In this document: one piece after another, positions 9,089-17,546 of the stretch
How the letters are laid out: each line of letters starts with the position of its first letter
Numbering within the stretch: the first letter of the stretch is position 1
NCBI RefSeq assembly: GCF_903946935.1
Contig: NZ_CAJAXH010000276.1
Span: 1-57,282, forward strand
DNA: 57,282 nt
Reading direction: 5' to 3'
From: an uncultured Thiodictyon sp.
Lineage (GTDB): Bacteria; Pseudomonadota; Gammaproteobacteria; Chromatiales; Chromatiaceae
Position numbers and translations under genes: made by a program
Notes under the pieces: generated by a model
What the model was told of the DNA's origin: nothing
Databases searched by the model: none
The model's input: the letters and a program-made list of their open reading frames with translations, nothing else

Positions 9089-9344
9089 AAAGAAATGGGG
9101 GCGTGGGCAGGCACCCCACCGAGCTGTGCGCCAGGGTTGACGCGAGGGGCGTCTGGGATCATTGTTCGGTCAACAATACCCCCCACGCCTCTCAACGATG
9201 CGCACCAGGGGGGTTACTTTTTCGTCTCGGGTTGCAGGCATCGAACATCGTTGCGGCCACTGATCCATGCGGCACAAGGCTCCGCGACTCTGGGGGCGCC
9301 GCACCCCAGTGAGATTGGGCAAGTATTCGGCGGAGCGGTTTCCT

Positions 9345-9451
9345 GTAGCCCGGATGTAGCGCAGCGGAATCCAGGGTTCTGCGGTAACCAACTGATGTTT
9401 TAGGTATACGCGAGGCCGCACCCGGATTCCGCTGCGCTCCATCCGGGCTAC
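9345..9451. repeat. REP-like inverted repeat abutting the hsdM fragment
   Basis: Two 32-base arms, 9345-9376 (starting GTAGCCCGGATGTAGCGCAG) and 9420-9451 (ending CGCTCCATCCGGGCTAC), are inverted copies with about three mismatches around a 43-base loop. Such GTAGCCCGGAT palindromes are dispersed in many gammaproteobacterial genomes. The right arm ends exactly where the duplicated hsdM sequence begins. Confidence 0.75.
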
Positions 9452-9729
9452 GCCTATTCCATGACGCGCCCTATCCGGGCCAGGGCTGTGTCGACTGGTG
9501 GGGCGGCGCCGAGGGGGCCAACCGGCAGGAGACCGAGCAGGCTTGGCGGGTGGACATCGACGCGATCAAGGTGCGCGGCTACAACCTGGACTTCAAGAAC
9601 CCGCATACCGTCGCCGACGACCATGGTGACCCTGAGGATCTGCAGGCCAAGCTGGAGCAGGATGAACAAGGGGCCGCGAGCCTGCGCGATCAGTTAAAGG
9701 CCATCCTGGCCGACGCGTTGCTGCGATAA
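9452..9729 (+). pseudogene. truncated, frameshifted copy of the hsdM 3' end
   Basis: From GCCTATTCCATGACGCGCCC onward this segment parallels 7726-8013 at high nucleotide identity, including the codons for TEQAWRVDIDAIK, RGYNLD, KNPHTVADDHGDPE and the terminal LLR-stop. It is 278 bases against 288: about 10 bases are missing just after the beginning, which shifts the frame. It therefore encodes no M-subunit activity. It lies between fic and mntA, so the fic gene is bracketed by two copies of the hsdM end. A recombination or insertion event that brought in one of the toxin-antitoxin cargoes would explain this. Confidence 0.9.
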
Positions 9730-9760
9730 TCGTCCCACCCTGTCATCCAGTCGACCCAGC

Positions 9761-10075
9761 ATGATCAATCCCGCCGTCCACCTGCCCCTCGCCGCTATCA
9801 GCCAGGTGTGCCAGACCCATCGGATCAAGACCCTGGCCCTGTTCGGTTCCGCCGTCCGTGAGGATTTCTGCGCCGACAGCGACGTGGATGTCCTGGTCGA
9901 GTTCTCCCCCGACGCTGCGCCCGATTTCGCCGAAGTCATCGCCATCCAAGAGGAACTGGAGCGGCTGATTGGACGCCCGGTGGACCTGCTGGAGCGCAAG
10001 TCCGTGGAGCACAGCCGTAATTACATTCGCCGCCGCGCCATCCTGGGCCAGATCGAGCCGATCTATGTGGCGTGA
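9761..10075 (+). CDS. mntA: MNT-type nucleotidyltransferase antitoxin (MntA-like)
   Basis: 104-residue minimal nucleotidyltransferase. The Pol-beta fold motif ALFGSAVREDFCADSDVDVLVEF contains GSxxR followed by SDxDxLV, so both metal-binding aspartates are present (about residues 42-46). In HEPN/MNT type VII toxin-antitoxin pairs the MntA enzyme neutralises HepT by AMPylation. The next gene, a HEPN RNase, overlaps its end by 11 bases. Length and order fit the pair well. It sits 31 bases after the hsdM fragment and before hsdS. Confidence 0.88.
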   Translation: MINPAVHLPLAAISQVCQTHRIKTLALFGSAVREDFCADSDVDVLVEFSPDAAPDFAEVIAIQEELERLIGRPVDLLERKSVEHSRNYIRRRAILGQIEPIYVA

Positions 10076-10418
10076 CCAGGCTTACTTGTTGGACATGCAA
10101 CTCGCGGCCGCGGATGCCCTGAGCTTCGCCGCCGGCCTGGATCAGGCAGGCTTCGAGGCCAGTAACCTGCACCAGAGCGCCATCCTGCGCAAACTGGAAA
10201 TCATCGGCGAGGCCGCCGGCCAGGTGTCCAGGGAATTCCAAGCCGCCCACCAGGAAATCCCCTGGTCCGCCATAATCAGCCTGCGCAACCGCCTGATCCA
10301 TGGCTATCGCGTCGTTCAACTCGACATCGTCTGGCGCGTCGTCTGCCAGGACCTCCCCGCCTTGATCGACGCGCTACGCCCACTGATCCCGGCCGAGGAC
10401 GATCCGTGCAACCCATGA
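10065..10418 (+). CDS. hepT: HEPN toxin (HepT-like, DUF86)
   Basis: 117-residue all-helical HEPN protein with the nuclease motif RNRLIHGY (RX4HXY) near residues 80-87. That is the active site of HepT-type RNases. The preceding IGEAAGQVSREFQ and WSAIISLRN segments are family features. I chose the ATG at 10065, inside the mntA end, because the overlap implies coupling and the sequence before it belongs to mntA. Its last 13 bases overlap the hsdS start. It should form the toxin of the MntA/HepT pair inside this R-M operon. Confidence 0.88.
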   Translation: MWRDQAYLLDMQLAAADALSFAAGLDQAGFEASNLHQSAILRKLEIIGEAAGQVSREFQAAHQEIPWSAIISLRNRLIHGYRVVQLDIVWRVVCQDLPALIDALRPLIPAEDDPCNP

Positions 10419-12166
10419 ACCCGGCGCAATTGCTGAAACATTTCGACCGCATCGCCGAGGCGCCCGACGCCGTACCGCGGCTGCGGCGGTTTATTCTTGA
10501 TCTGGCGGTGCGGGGGAAGTTGGTGGAGCAGAACCCCAGCGATGAGCCCGCGGCGGAATTATTTGCACGGATCCAGACGGAAAAAGCTAAGTTAGAGAAG
10601 AACACCAAATCTCGTGGAGTGGTCCTAAAGAAACCGGTGCCCCCAAGAATAGCGCCCTTCCAGATTCCGGTGTCTTGGGTATGGGTTACATTCGGGCAGG
10701 TCATGATTTCGCGTGACGGTGAGCGTGTTCCGGTATCGAAGGAAGAGCGAAATCAGCGTGAAAAGGTTTACGACTATTATGGGGCATCAGGTGCCATCGA
10801 CAAAATTGACGGCTATTTGTTCGATAAACCACTTCTTCTGATCGGCGAAGATGGCGCAAATCTCATTAACCGATCAACTCCTATTGCCTTCATGGCTCGA
10901 GGCAAGTACTGGGTAAATAACCACGCTCATGTGCTTGACGGAATTTCGGAACAGTTTCTGAAATTTGTCGAACTTTACATAAATTCGATTGATTTGAAGT
11001 CGTATGTCACTGGCACCGCTCAGCCGAAGATGAATCAATCGAAGATGAACGGTATCCTCATTGCGCTTCCGCCAGAAGCCGAACAAAAACGCATCGTCGC
11101 CAAGGTCGATGAGTTGATGGCGCTGTGTGATCAACTGGAGGCGGCGCAGAGCAAGCGGGAGCAGCGGCGCGACCGGCTCGTGACGGCGAGCCTGCGCCAG
11201 TTGCAGGATGAAGAAGGTCTCGCGCCAAGGCGCCAAGACGCCAAGGAAGAAAAGCAAGAAAGTCTCACGCCAAGGCGCCAAGCTCGCCAAGGAAATTGCT
11301 TGTCTTCCTTGGCGAGCTTGGCGCCTTGGCGTGAGCCTGTCTTCCTTCAAGATATCCCGCGCCTCACCACCCGACCCGAGCACATCAAGGCCCTGCGCCA
11401 GACTATCCTCAGCCTTGCCGTGCGCGGCCATTTGGTCGCCCAAGATTCCAACGATGAACCAGCAACCGACTTACTCAAGCAGATTCAGGCAGAGAAAGCG
11501 CAATTGCTGAAAGTCGGCGGGCGAAAACAGGAAACTGGGTTACCTGTGGTGGATCTGAAAAAGGCCCCCTTTAATCTCCCAACAGGTTGGGCGTGGGCGA
11601 GGTTTTCTGAGCTTGGGACTTTCGGCCGAGGAAAGTCGAAGCATCGGCCAAGGAATGACGCGATGCTATATGACGGCGGAACGCATTTGTTTATTCAGAC
11701 TGGCGATGTTGCTCGCTCGCAGGGCGTGATTCGAACCTATACGAAAAAATACAATGAGGCAGGTCTGGCGCAAAGTATGAAATGGCCTGCTGGAACACTC
11801 TGCATCACCATTGCCGCCAATATCGCCGATAGCGGGATACTGAGCTTTGACGCATGCTTTCCGGACAGTGTTGTCGGATTCATTCCCGCTTCTATGTTCC
11901 AGAGTGCGCGCTATTTTGAGTATTTTGTGCGGACTACGAAAGAGAATCTACTAGCGTTTGCTCCGGCCACGGCCCAAAAGAATATCAATCTCGAAATCCT
12001 GAATGCCGTCCTAATTCCTCTCCCGCCTCTTTCCGAACAACACCGCATCGTCGCCAAAGTCGATGAGCTGATGGCCATCTGCGATCAATTGGAAGCCAAC
12101 CTCACCACCACCCAAGCCGACAGCCGCCGCCTGCTTGAGGCCGTGCTGCGCGATGCGCTGGCATGA
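10406..12166 (+). CDS. hsdS: type I specificity subunit (HsdS) with element-derived insertion
   Basis: 586-residue DNA-recognition subunit with two target-recognition domains (about residues 70-235 and 385-550). Each is followed by a matching conserved helical spacer: EQKRIVAKVDELMALCDQLE and EQHRIVAKVDELMAICDQLE. The half-site repeats LRRFILDLAVRGKLV and LRQTILSLAVRGHLV are also visible. Between the halves, about residues 270-315 are encoded by CCAAGNCG mobile-repeat DNA and read as basic, Pro/Arg/Gln-rich sequence with APRRQDAKE and TPRRQARQG. The frame stays open through it. The TRD codons are AT-richer than the flanks, as expected for exchanged recognition domains. Whether the lengthened hinge still allows correct spacing of the two half-sites is unknown. 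Confidence 0.92.
   Translation: MQPMNPAQLLKHFDRIAEAPDAVPRLRRFILDLAVRGKLVEQNPSDEPAAELFARIQTEKAKLEKNTKSRGVVLKKPVPPRIAPFQIPVSWVWVTFGQVMISRDGERVPVSKEERNQREKVYDYYGASGAIDKIDGYLFDKPLLLIGEDGANLINRSTPIAFMARGKYWVNNHAHVLDGISEQFLKFVELYINSIDLKSYVTGTAQPKMNQSKMNGILIALPPEAEQKRIVAKVDELMALCDQLEAAQSKREQRRDRLVTASLRQLQDEEGLAPRRQDAKEEKQESLTPRRQARQGNCLSSLASLAPWREPVFLQDIPRLTTRPEHIKALRQTILSLAVRGHLVAQDSNDEPATDLLKQIQAEKAQLLKVGGRKQETGLPVVDLKKAPFNLPTGWAWARFSELGTFGRGKSKHRPRNDAMLYDGGTHLFIQTGDVARSQGVIRTYTKKYNEAGLAQSMKWPAGTLCITIAANIADSGILSFDACFPDSVVGFIPASMFQSARYFEYFVRTTKENLLAFAPATAQKNINLEILNAVLIPLPPLSEQHRIVAKVDELMAICDQLEANLTTTQADSRRLLEAVLRDALA
11219..11335. repeat. CCAAGNCG elements inside hsdS, with a perfect 31-bp palindrome
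   Basis: A left-end unit at 11219-11246 is followed by arms 11264-11294 and 11305-11335, exact inverted copies (31 of 31) around a 10-base loop. The arms start CTCACGCCAAGGCGCCAAGC and end in the reverse complement. The whole block is read in frame in hsdS. In RNA it would form a very stable hairpin within the coding region. Confidence 0.9.
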
Positions 12167-12188
12167 GCATCCATTCCATATTCATTTC

Positions 12189-13499
12189 TTACCTTGGCGT
12201 CTTGGCGTCTTGGCGTGAGCAACTTCCGGATTTAGGATCAAGGGCGTAGCCGGTGAGCCAGAGGTCGCGTAGCCGCTCCACATAGAGTGCCCGGGCGACC
12301 AGATTGGGGACCTTGAGCGCGAGCTTGCCGAGTGGCCCCTGACCGGCCAGGGTCATGACCCCGAAATAATAGAGCAGCGAGGCCATGAAGGGCTGGTCCT
12401 TGACCGCTCCCAGCATGTCTTCCACCCCGAAGCGCCGCGCCAGTTCGGGAATGACCACCTGGGCGTCGCCGCTCATGGCCGCGATCAGCAGGTCCTCGCC
12501 ATGGGGCAGGCGTGCAATGTAGGCCAGCTTGTGACGGTCCATCGCCAGGTTCTCATCCAGCAGTTGGTGCGGATACCGACCCTGTTGGCTTAGCGTTTTC
12601 AGAAAATAGAGACTCAGGGTCGGATTGTAGAGGCGCTGCGTGGCGTCCTCGCTGAAGCGATAGCCATTGTAAAAGATCCGCATGGTCTCGCGCGCCTCGG
12701 CGCCGGACCAGGTGGCGCCGGCCGTGGTCAGTTCGGCCAGTACGGTGGCGATCTCGGTCTCGGTGAATCCGCACAGGTCGTTGAATGACGCATCCAGATA
12801 GATGTTCTCTCCGACATTGTAGCCGCTGGTCAGGTCGCTCAGGACCACGGGTGAGACGCCGGTGATGAACGCCCGGTCCAGTCCCATGCCCCCCGCCGCC
12901 GCCTTCACCGCCTTGAAGACGGTCTTCAGCAGGCCCTCGCCGTATAAGAGCGATTCGTAGTGTCCCTGGCCCTGGCCGGCCATCAGTACCTCATTTGCGA
13001 AGTTGTCGTATTCGTCGATGAGTAGATAGAGCCGATGGGGGGTGGCGCGGATCGCGGCCAGTACCGATTCCAGCGAGGAGACGGCGTTGTCCTGGCAGAT
13101 GGCGATCGGGCGGGTCCAATAGGCCGCATAATCGGCCACGAAATTGGTCATACGGTCATTGAGATGCCGATGCAGTGCGGCCTCGATCTCGCGTACCTCC
13201 CCCTGGGCTTTGACCAGGGAGAAGTCCCACTTCATGACGAAAAACTGGTTATGCAGCGGTGTGGGGTCTCGCCCGATGGCCAGCCCGCCAAACAGTGCAG
13301 CGAAGTGCTCGGCGCGGTTGATGTCGTAATAATGTTCCAGCATCGACAGGAGCAGGCTCTTGCCGAAACGCCGCGGCCTTAGAAAGATGAGCTGACGGCC
13401 TCTGTCCTCCAGCAGCGGGAGCCGATCGGTACGATCTTGATACCAATAGCCCGCCTGGATGAGCGTGCCGAAATCGCTCAGGCCGTAGGGAAACTTCAT
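12189..13499 (-). CDS. AAA-ATPase-like protein (PF09820 type), C-terminally truncated
   Basis: 436 residues. Family members are usually over 500, with an AAA-ATPase-like domain and a C-terminal PD-(D/E)XK nuclease-like domain (DUF1703). Present here are the N-terminal MKFPYGLSDFGTLIQAGYWY, the phosphate loop LRPRRFGKSLLLSML (about 39-53) and the LYLLIDEYDNFANE Walker B region (about 158-171). The protein ends in PKSGSCSRQDAKTPR, which is encoded by the CCAAGNCG repeat at 12193-12219, so the nuclease domain is missing. The start overlaps the lon stop (ATGA). Its function is unknown, and it may be inactive. Confidence 0.8.
   Translation of the reverse strand: MKFPYGLSDFGTLIQAGYWYQDRTDRLPLLEDRGRQLIFLRPRRFGKSLLLSMLEHYYDINRAEHFAALFGGLAIGRDPTPLHNQFFVMKWDFSLVKAQGEVREIEAALHRHLNDRMTNFVADYAAYWTRPIAICQDNAVSSLESVLAAIRATPHRLYLLIDEYDNFANEVLMAGQGQGHYESLLYGEGLLKTVFKAVKAAAGGMGLDRAFITGVSPVVLSDLTSGYNVGENIYLDASFNDLCGFTETEIATVLAELTTAGATWSGAEARETMRIFYNGYRFSEDATQRLYNPTLSLYFLKTLSQQGRYPHQLLDENLAMDRHKLAYIARLPHGEDLLIAAMSGDAQVVIPELARRFGVEDMLGAVKDQPFMASLLYYFGVMTLAGQGPLGKLALKVPNLVARALYVERLRDLWLTGYALDPKSGSCSRQDAKTPR
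12193..12219. repeat. CCAAGNCG element, right-end fragment truncating the ATPase gene
   Basis: CTTGGCGTCTTGGCGTCTTG and GCGTGAG followed by CAACTTCCGGATTTAGGATC. The same flank lies beside copy 1 (3065-3084). It forms the last codons of the minus-strand ATPase gene. Confidence 0.8.
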
Positions 13500-15901
13500 G
13501 GCTTGAACAGTAAGGGCACCACATCTTCAAATCGCGTGGCGAAGTGGATCAGGAGCCCCTTGCGGACATGCTCCGGGACCTCTTCGAACTCGCCGCGGTT
13601 ATCCTCCGGCAGGATGATCTCCTTGATCCCGGCGCGGCGGGCGGCGATGAGTTTTTCGCGCACGCCGCCGATGGGGAAGACCTCGCCGGTGAGGGTGATC
13701 TCGCCGGTCATCGCGATCCGCCGTACCGGCTGGTTGCGGGCCAGCGACAGGAGTGCGGAGGCCATGGTGATGCCGGCGGAGGGGCCGTCCTTGGGGGTGG
13801 CCCCGGCGGGGACGTGCAGGTGGATGAAGGCCTTGTCGAAATAGGTGGACTCGGCGCCGAAGTCGCGGGCGTGGCTGGTGACATAGGTGTAGGCGATCTC
13901 GGCGGACTCCTTCATCACGTCGCCCAACTGGCCGGTCAGCTTGAAGCCGCGGGCCTGCTCGTGGGCGCGCACCGCCTCGATGGGTAGCGTCGTCCCGCCC
14001 ATGGTGGTCCAGGCGAGCCCGGTCACCACCCCGGGGCCGGAGAGTCGGCGCTCGTCGCGGAACACCGCGCTGCCCAGGTAGCCCTTCAGGTCTTCGGTGC
14101 CGATGGTGATGGGCAGCGTGGCCCCTTCCAGCATCTTTACCGCGACCTTACGCACGATTTTGGCGAGTTGTTTCTCCAGCCGGCGCACACCCGCATCGCG
14201 GGCGTAGCCGTCGATCAGTTCGCGCAGCGTGGTGGTGTCCAGTTTGATCCCGCCCTTGGGCAACCCGGCGCGGTCAATCTGGCGGGGCAGCAGGTATTTC
14301 TTCGCGATCTGGAGCTTCTCCTCGGCGATGTAGCCGGCGAGCGTGATCAGCTCCATGCGATCCAGCAGTGGCCCGGGGATGCTGTCGGTGGTGTTGGCGG
14401 TGCAGACGAACAGGACCTTGGACAGGTCGAAGCGCAGGTCCAGGTAATGGTCCAGGAAGTCCGAATTCTGCTCCGGGTCCAGGACCTCCAGCAGGGCCGA
14501 GGCGGGGTCGCCGTGGTAGGAGGCGCCGATCTTGTCGATCTCATCGAGCATGATCACCGGATTGGCCGTGCCGGCGTCCTTGATGGCCTGGAGGAACTTA
14601 CCCGGCATGGCGCCGATATAGGTGCGGCGGTGGCCTTTGATCTCGGCCTCGTCGCGAATGCCGCCCACCGAGAAGCGGTAGAAGCGCCGGCCCAGTGCAT
14701 CGGCGATCGAGTGCCCGATGGAGGTCTTGCCGACCCCTGGCGGGCCCACCAGCAGGATGATGGAGCCGGCGATCTCGCCCTTGTGGATGCCCACCGCCAG
14801 GAACTCCAGGATGCGCTCCTTCACGTCCTTGAGTCCGTAGTGGTCCCGGTCCAGTACCCGGCGGGCGCGTTTGAGGTCCAGCTTGTCCGGGGAGTGCTGA
14901 CCCCAGGGCAGCAGCGTGATCCAATCCAGATAGTTGCGGGTCACCGAGTACTCGGGCGAGCCGGTCTCCAGCATCCCCATCTTCTCCATCTCCTCGTCCA
15001 CCCGCTTCTGCGCCTGGGCCGACAGCGTGAGCTTGGTGAGGCGTTCCTTGAACTTGTCCAGTTCAGCGGTGCGGTCGTCCTTGGCGATCCCCAGTTCCTT
15101 TTGGATGGCCTTGAGCTGCTCCTTCAGCATGAACTCGCGTTGTTGCGTCTGCATCCGCTCCTCGACCGAGCGGCGGATCTTTTGCTGCGCCTTGGCCAGT
15201 TCCAGCTCGTTGTTGAGCAGCACCAAGACCTTTTCCATGCGCGGCAGTAGTTGCACCTCCTCCAGCACCTCCTGCAACTGTTCGCGCTTGGAGGTGGTGA
15301 GGCTGGCGGCGAAGTCTGAGAGATGGGAGGGGTCGTCCGGGCCGAAGCGGTCCAGGAACATGCGCAGCTCTTCCACATACAGCGGGTTGAGCGGCAGCAG
15401 CTCCTTGATGGTGTTGATCACCGCCATGGCATAGGCGCGGACCTGGTCGTCCGGCGCACCGGCCGGCTCCGGCAGATAGGAGACGCGGGCATTGAAGGGG
15501 ACCGTGTCGTGGACCCAGCCCTCGATGTGAAAGCGCTGCAGGCACTCGACGAGGACCTGGAGGTGCCCCTCCTGACGGTGGACCCGGTGGACCCGGCAGG
15601 CGGTGCCGACCGGGTAGAAGTCGGCGCTGGTCGCCTCCTCGGAGGTCTCGCTCCTGACCAGGACTACGCCCAGAATCTTGTGATCGGTCTCACCCACCGC
15701 GTGCAGCGTCGGCGACCAGTGCTCGGCGGCCATCATCAGCGGTACCGCCTGGCCCGGGAAGAAGGGCCGGGAGGCGACCGGCAGCAGATGGATCTGGCCG
15801 GGCAGCATGTCGTTGGCCCGCGCCAACGCGATGCCGCTGTCCTGCGTGTCCGGCGTGTCTTCGTCCGCCAACTCCACCGTCCCCATCTCCGTCTCTGTCA
15901 T
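13496..15901 (-). CDS. lon: ATP-dependent Lon protease
   Basis: 801-residue cytoplasmic AAA+ serine protease that degrades misfolded and regulatory proteins. The N-terminal substrate domain begins LPVASRPFFPGQAVPL. Walker A is GPPGVGKTS (about residue 389) and Walker B VIMLDEIDKI. The protease domain has the catalytic Ser in DGPSAG (about 707) and Lys in GGVREKLIAARRAG (about 750). Length and domain order are normal for LonA. It begins 60 bases after rsmA and is followed by an overlapping AAA-ATPase gene. The N-terminus carries about 35 extra acidic residues before the conserved part. Confidence 0.97.
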   Translation of the reverse strand: MTETEMGTVELADEDTPDTQDSGIALARANDMLPGQIHLLPVASRPFFPGQAVPLMMAAEHWSPTLHAVGETDHKILGVVLVRSETSEEATSADFYPVGTACRVHRVHRQEGHLQVLVECLQRFHIEGWVHDTVPFNARVSYLPEPAGAPDDQVRAYAMAVINTIKELLPLNPLYVEELRMFLDRFGPDDPSHLSDFAASLTTSKREQLQEVLEEVQLLPRMEKVLVLLNNELELAKAQQKIRRSVEERMQTQQREFMLKEQLKAIQKELGIAKDDRTAELDKFKERLTKLTLSAQAQKRVDEEMEKMGMLETGSPEYSVTRNYLDWITLLPWGQHSPDKLDLKRARRVLDRDHYGLKDVKERILEFLAVGIHKGEIAGSIILLVGPPGVGKTSIGHSIADALGRRFYRFSVGGIRDEAEIKGHRRTYIGAMPGKFLQAIKDAGTANPVIMLDEIDKIGASYHGDPASALLEVLDPEQNSDFLDHYLDLRFDLSKVLFVCTANTTDSIPGPLLDRMELITLAGYIAEEKLQIAKKYLLPRQIDRAGLPKGGIKLDTTTLRELIDGYARDAGVRRLEKQLAKIVRKVAVKMLEGATLPITIGTEDLKGYLGSAVFRDERRLSGPGVVTGLAWTTMGGTTLPIEAVRAHEQARGFKLTGQLGDVMKESAEIAYTYVTSHARDFGAESTYFDKAFIHLHVPAGATPKDGPSAGITMASALLSLARNQPVRRIAMTGEITLTGEVFPIGGVREKLIAARRAGIKEIILPEDNRGEFEEVPEHVRKGLLIHFATRFEDVVPLLFKP

Positions 15902-15961
15902 TCAGTCGCTCCCGGGCTAATACCCTGTTGTTGTATGCATTGCGGGCCGTCGCGTGGCGGC

Positions 15962-16741
15962 TCAGTCCGGCGCCCGGTAATTGGCGAGTCGGATGAAGCC
16001 CGCCACGTCCAGGTTCTCCGCCCGCAGCACTGGATCGATCCCGGTCGCGGCGAAGGCCGCGGCGTCGGCGAACCCGGCCAGGCTGTTGCGCAGGGTCTTG
16101 CGTCGCTGGGAGAAGGCCGCGGCCACCAGGCGGGCGTGGTGGGCCGGGTCGTCCGGCCGATGCGGCAGGGGTCGCCGCGGGCGCAGGCGCAGGAAGGCCG
16201 ATTCTACCTTGGGGGCCGGGGTGAAGGCCCCAGGGCCGATGCGAAACAGCGTCTCCGCCTCGCACCAGGTCTGCACCATGACCGACAGCCGGCCATAGAC
16301 CTTGCTCCCGGGGTCCGCGCTAATGCGCTCGGCCACCTCCCGTTGCAACATCAGGTGCAGGTCCAGTAGGCAGTCGGCCTGCTCCAGGAAGCGGAACAGC
16401 AGCGGGGTGGAGAGGTTGTAGGGCAGGTTGCCGACGATGCGCAGCGATGCGGGTACGGTGGCCAGCGAGCACAGATCGAAGCGCAGGGCATCCGCGCTGT
16501 GGATGCGTAAATCGCCCAGGCCCTGCAGGCGCTCCCGCAAGGGCTCGATCAGGTCGCGATCCAGTTCAATGGCGTCCAGGGACCCTGCCAGTTCCAGCAG
16601 TCCCCGGGTGATGGCCCCTTGGCCCGGGCCAATTTCTACCAGACGTTCCCCGGGGCGCGGACGGACGGCATCCAGGATGCGCCGGATGGTCACGGGGTCG
16701 TGCAGGAAGTTTTGACCGAAACGTTTGCGTGGTTGATGCAT
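15962..16741 (-). CDS. rsmA: 16S rRNA adenine dimethyltransferase RsmA (KsgA)
   Basis: 259 residues. It dimethylates two adjacent adenosines in the 3'-terminal helix 45 loop of 16S rRNA during 30S maturation. Visible are the N-terminal RKRFGQNFLHDP signature, SAM motif I VEIGPGQGAITRGLLE (about 35-50), the acidic IELDRDL and the catalytic NLPYNLSTPLLF. The FTPAPKVESAFLRLRP segment and a C-terminal helical domain complete it. It is codirectional with and upstream of lon. In many relatives rsmA lies with pdxA or surA, so this context is unusual but not suspicious. Confidence 0.97.
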   Translation of the reverse strand: MHQPRKRFGQNFLHDPVTIRRILDAVRPRPGERLVEIGPGQGAITRGLLELAGSLDAIELDRDLIEPLRERLQGLGDLRIHSADALRFDLCSLATVPASLRIVGNLPYNLSTPLLFRFLEQADCLLDLHLMLQREVAERISADPGSKVYGRLSVMVQTWCEAETLFRIGPGAFTPAPKVESAFLRLRPRRPLPHRPDDPAHHARLVAAAFSQRRKTLRNSLAGFADAAAFAATGIDPVLRAENLDVAGFIRLANYRAPD

Positions 16742-16837
16742 AGTCGCCAGTGTGGCCTAACCGGCGGCAGGATTCGAGCCCTATCCGATGCGGTGAGTGA
16801 AATTTTTACCGCGTCTGTAACCGGGTTTGAGTGCTGC

Positions 16838-17359
16838 TCAATAGACCCAGGGGACGAACTTCTTCACCCGGGCCGCGTAAGCCGGGTAATCGGGGTGACG
16901 CTCGGTCAACCACAGCTCCTCCTTGCCGGCCTTGTAGTCGAAGAACAGTCCGCCGACGACTAGCAGGGCCAGGTGGCTGAGGCTCAGGGTGTAGCAGATC
17001 CAGCCCAGGGCGGAGAACAACAGCGCGCTGTAGAGGGGGTGGCGCACGATGGCGTAGACCCCGTCGGTGACCAGTTGGCTGTGGTCCACCGGATAGGGCA
17101 GCGGGGTGATGTAGGGCTTTAGCGCGTGCGATCCGAGCCCGCCGAAGGCCAGCGCGATCAGTGCGGAGACCGCCAGCACCGCCCAGCGCGGCACCGCGGT
17201 CGCATCAAGCAGGTCCGGCGTGAGCCAGGGGTTCCAGCGGGGCAAGAGGGCGAAGGCGAGGAACAGGACGAACTGGGCGACGACCAGCAGTTCACCGCGG
17301 CGGCCGTGCCAGGCGGCGGCCGGCTCGTTGCGGTTGCTGGGGGTTTGATCGGGGGGCAT
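16838..17359 (-). CDS. isoprenylcysteine carboxyl methyltransferase-like membrane protein
   Basis: 173-residue inner-membrane protein with about four hydrophobic segments (residues about 23-40, 58-78, 115-150). The ICMT/PEMT-type motif YAIVRHPLYSALLFSALGW (RHPxY) is followed by the C-terminal EELWLTERHPDYPAYAARVKKFVPWVY (E and Y...Y). These are the cofactor-binding features of the family. Bacterial members act on unknown small or lipid substrates. It lies upstream of rsmA, 96 bases away. The substrate cannot be predicted. Confidence 0.8.
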   Translation of the reverse strand: MPPDQTPSNRNEPAAAWHGRRGELLVVAQFVLFLAFALLPRWNPWLTPDLLDATAVPRWAVLAVSALIALAFGGLGSHALKPYITPLPYPVDHSQLVTDGVYAIVRHPLYSALLFSALGWICYTLSLSHLALLVVGGLFFDYKAGKEELWLTERHPDYPAYAARVKKFVPWVY

Positions 17360-17439
17360 GGCGGCTCCTTAGGTAAGATTGCCCGGTGGCACCCCAAGAT
17401 GCGGTCGAAGCGCCGGGAGGCAAGGCCGTTAGGCCATTG

Positions 17440-17470
17440 CTCACGCCAAGGCGCCAAGACGCCAAGCAAA
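17440..17470. repeat. CCAAGNCG element, left-end fragment
   Basis: CTCACGCCAAGGCGCCAAGA followed by CGCCAAGCAAA. Downstream are GCGGGCGAGTCACCCGCGCG and AACCTAAATCCGG, leading directly into the full copy at 17547. Both match interior or flanking parts of other copies, so this may be an older, partly overwritten element. Confidence 0.7.
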
Positions 17471-17546
17471 ACAACGCAGTTCCTGCGCGGGCGAGTCACC
17501 CGCGCGGTGCCTGAGCAATGCGGTTAACGCATCAACCTAAATCCGG

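Noticed and set aside
14168-15250. A 360-codon plus-strand frame opposite lon
   Set aside because: It is a shadow of lon. Gln/Leu/Gly/Val-rich translations are typical antisense products here.
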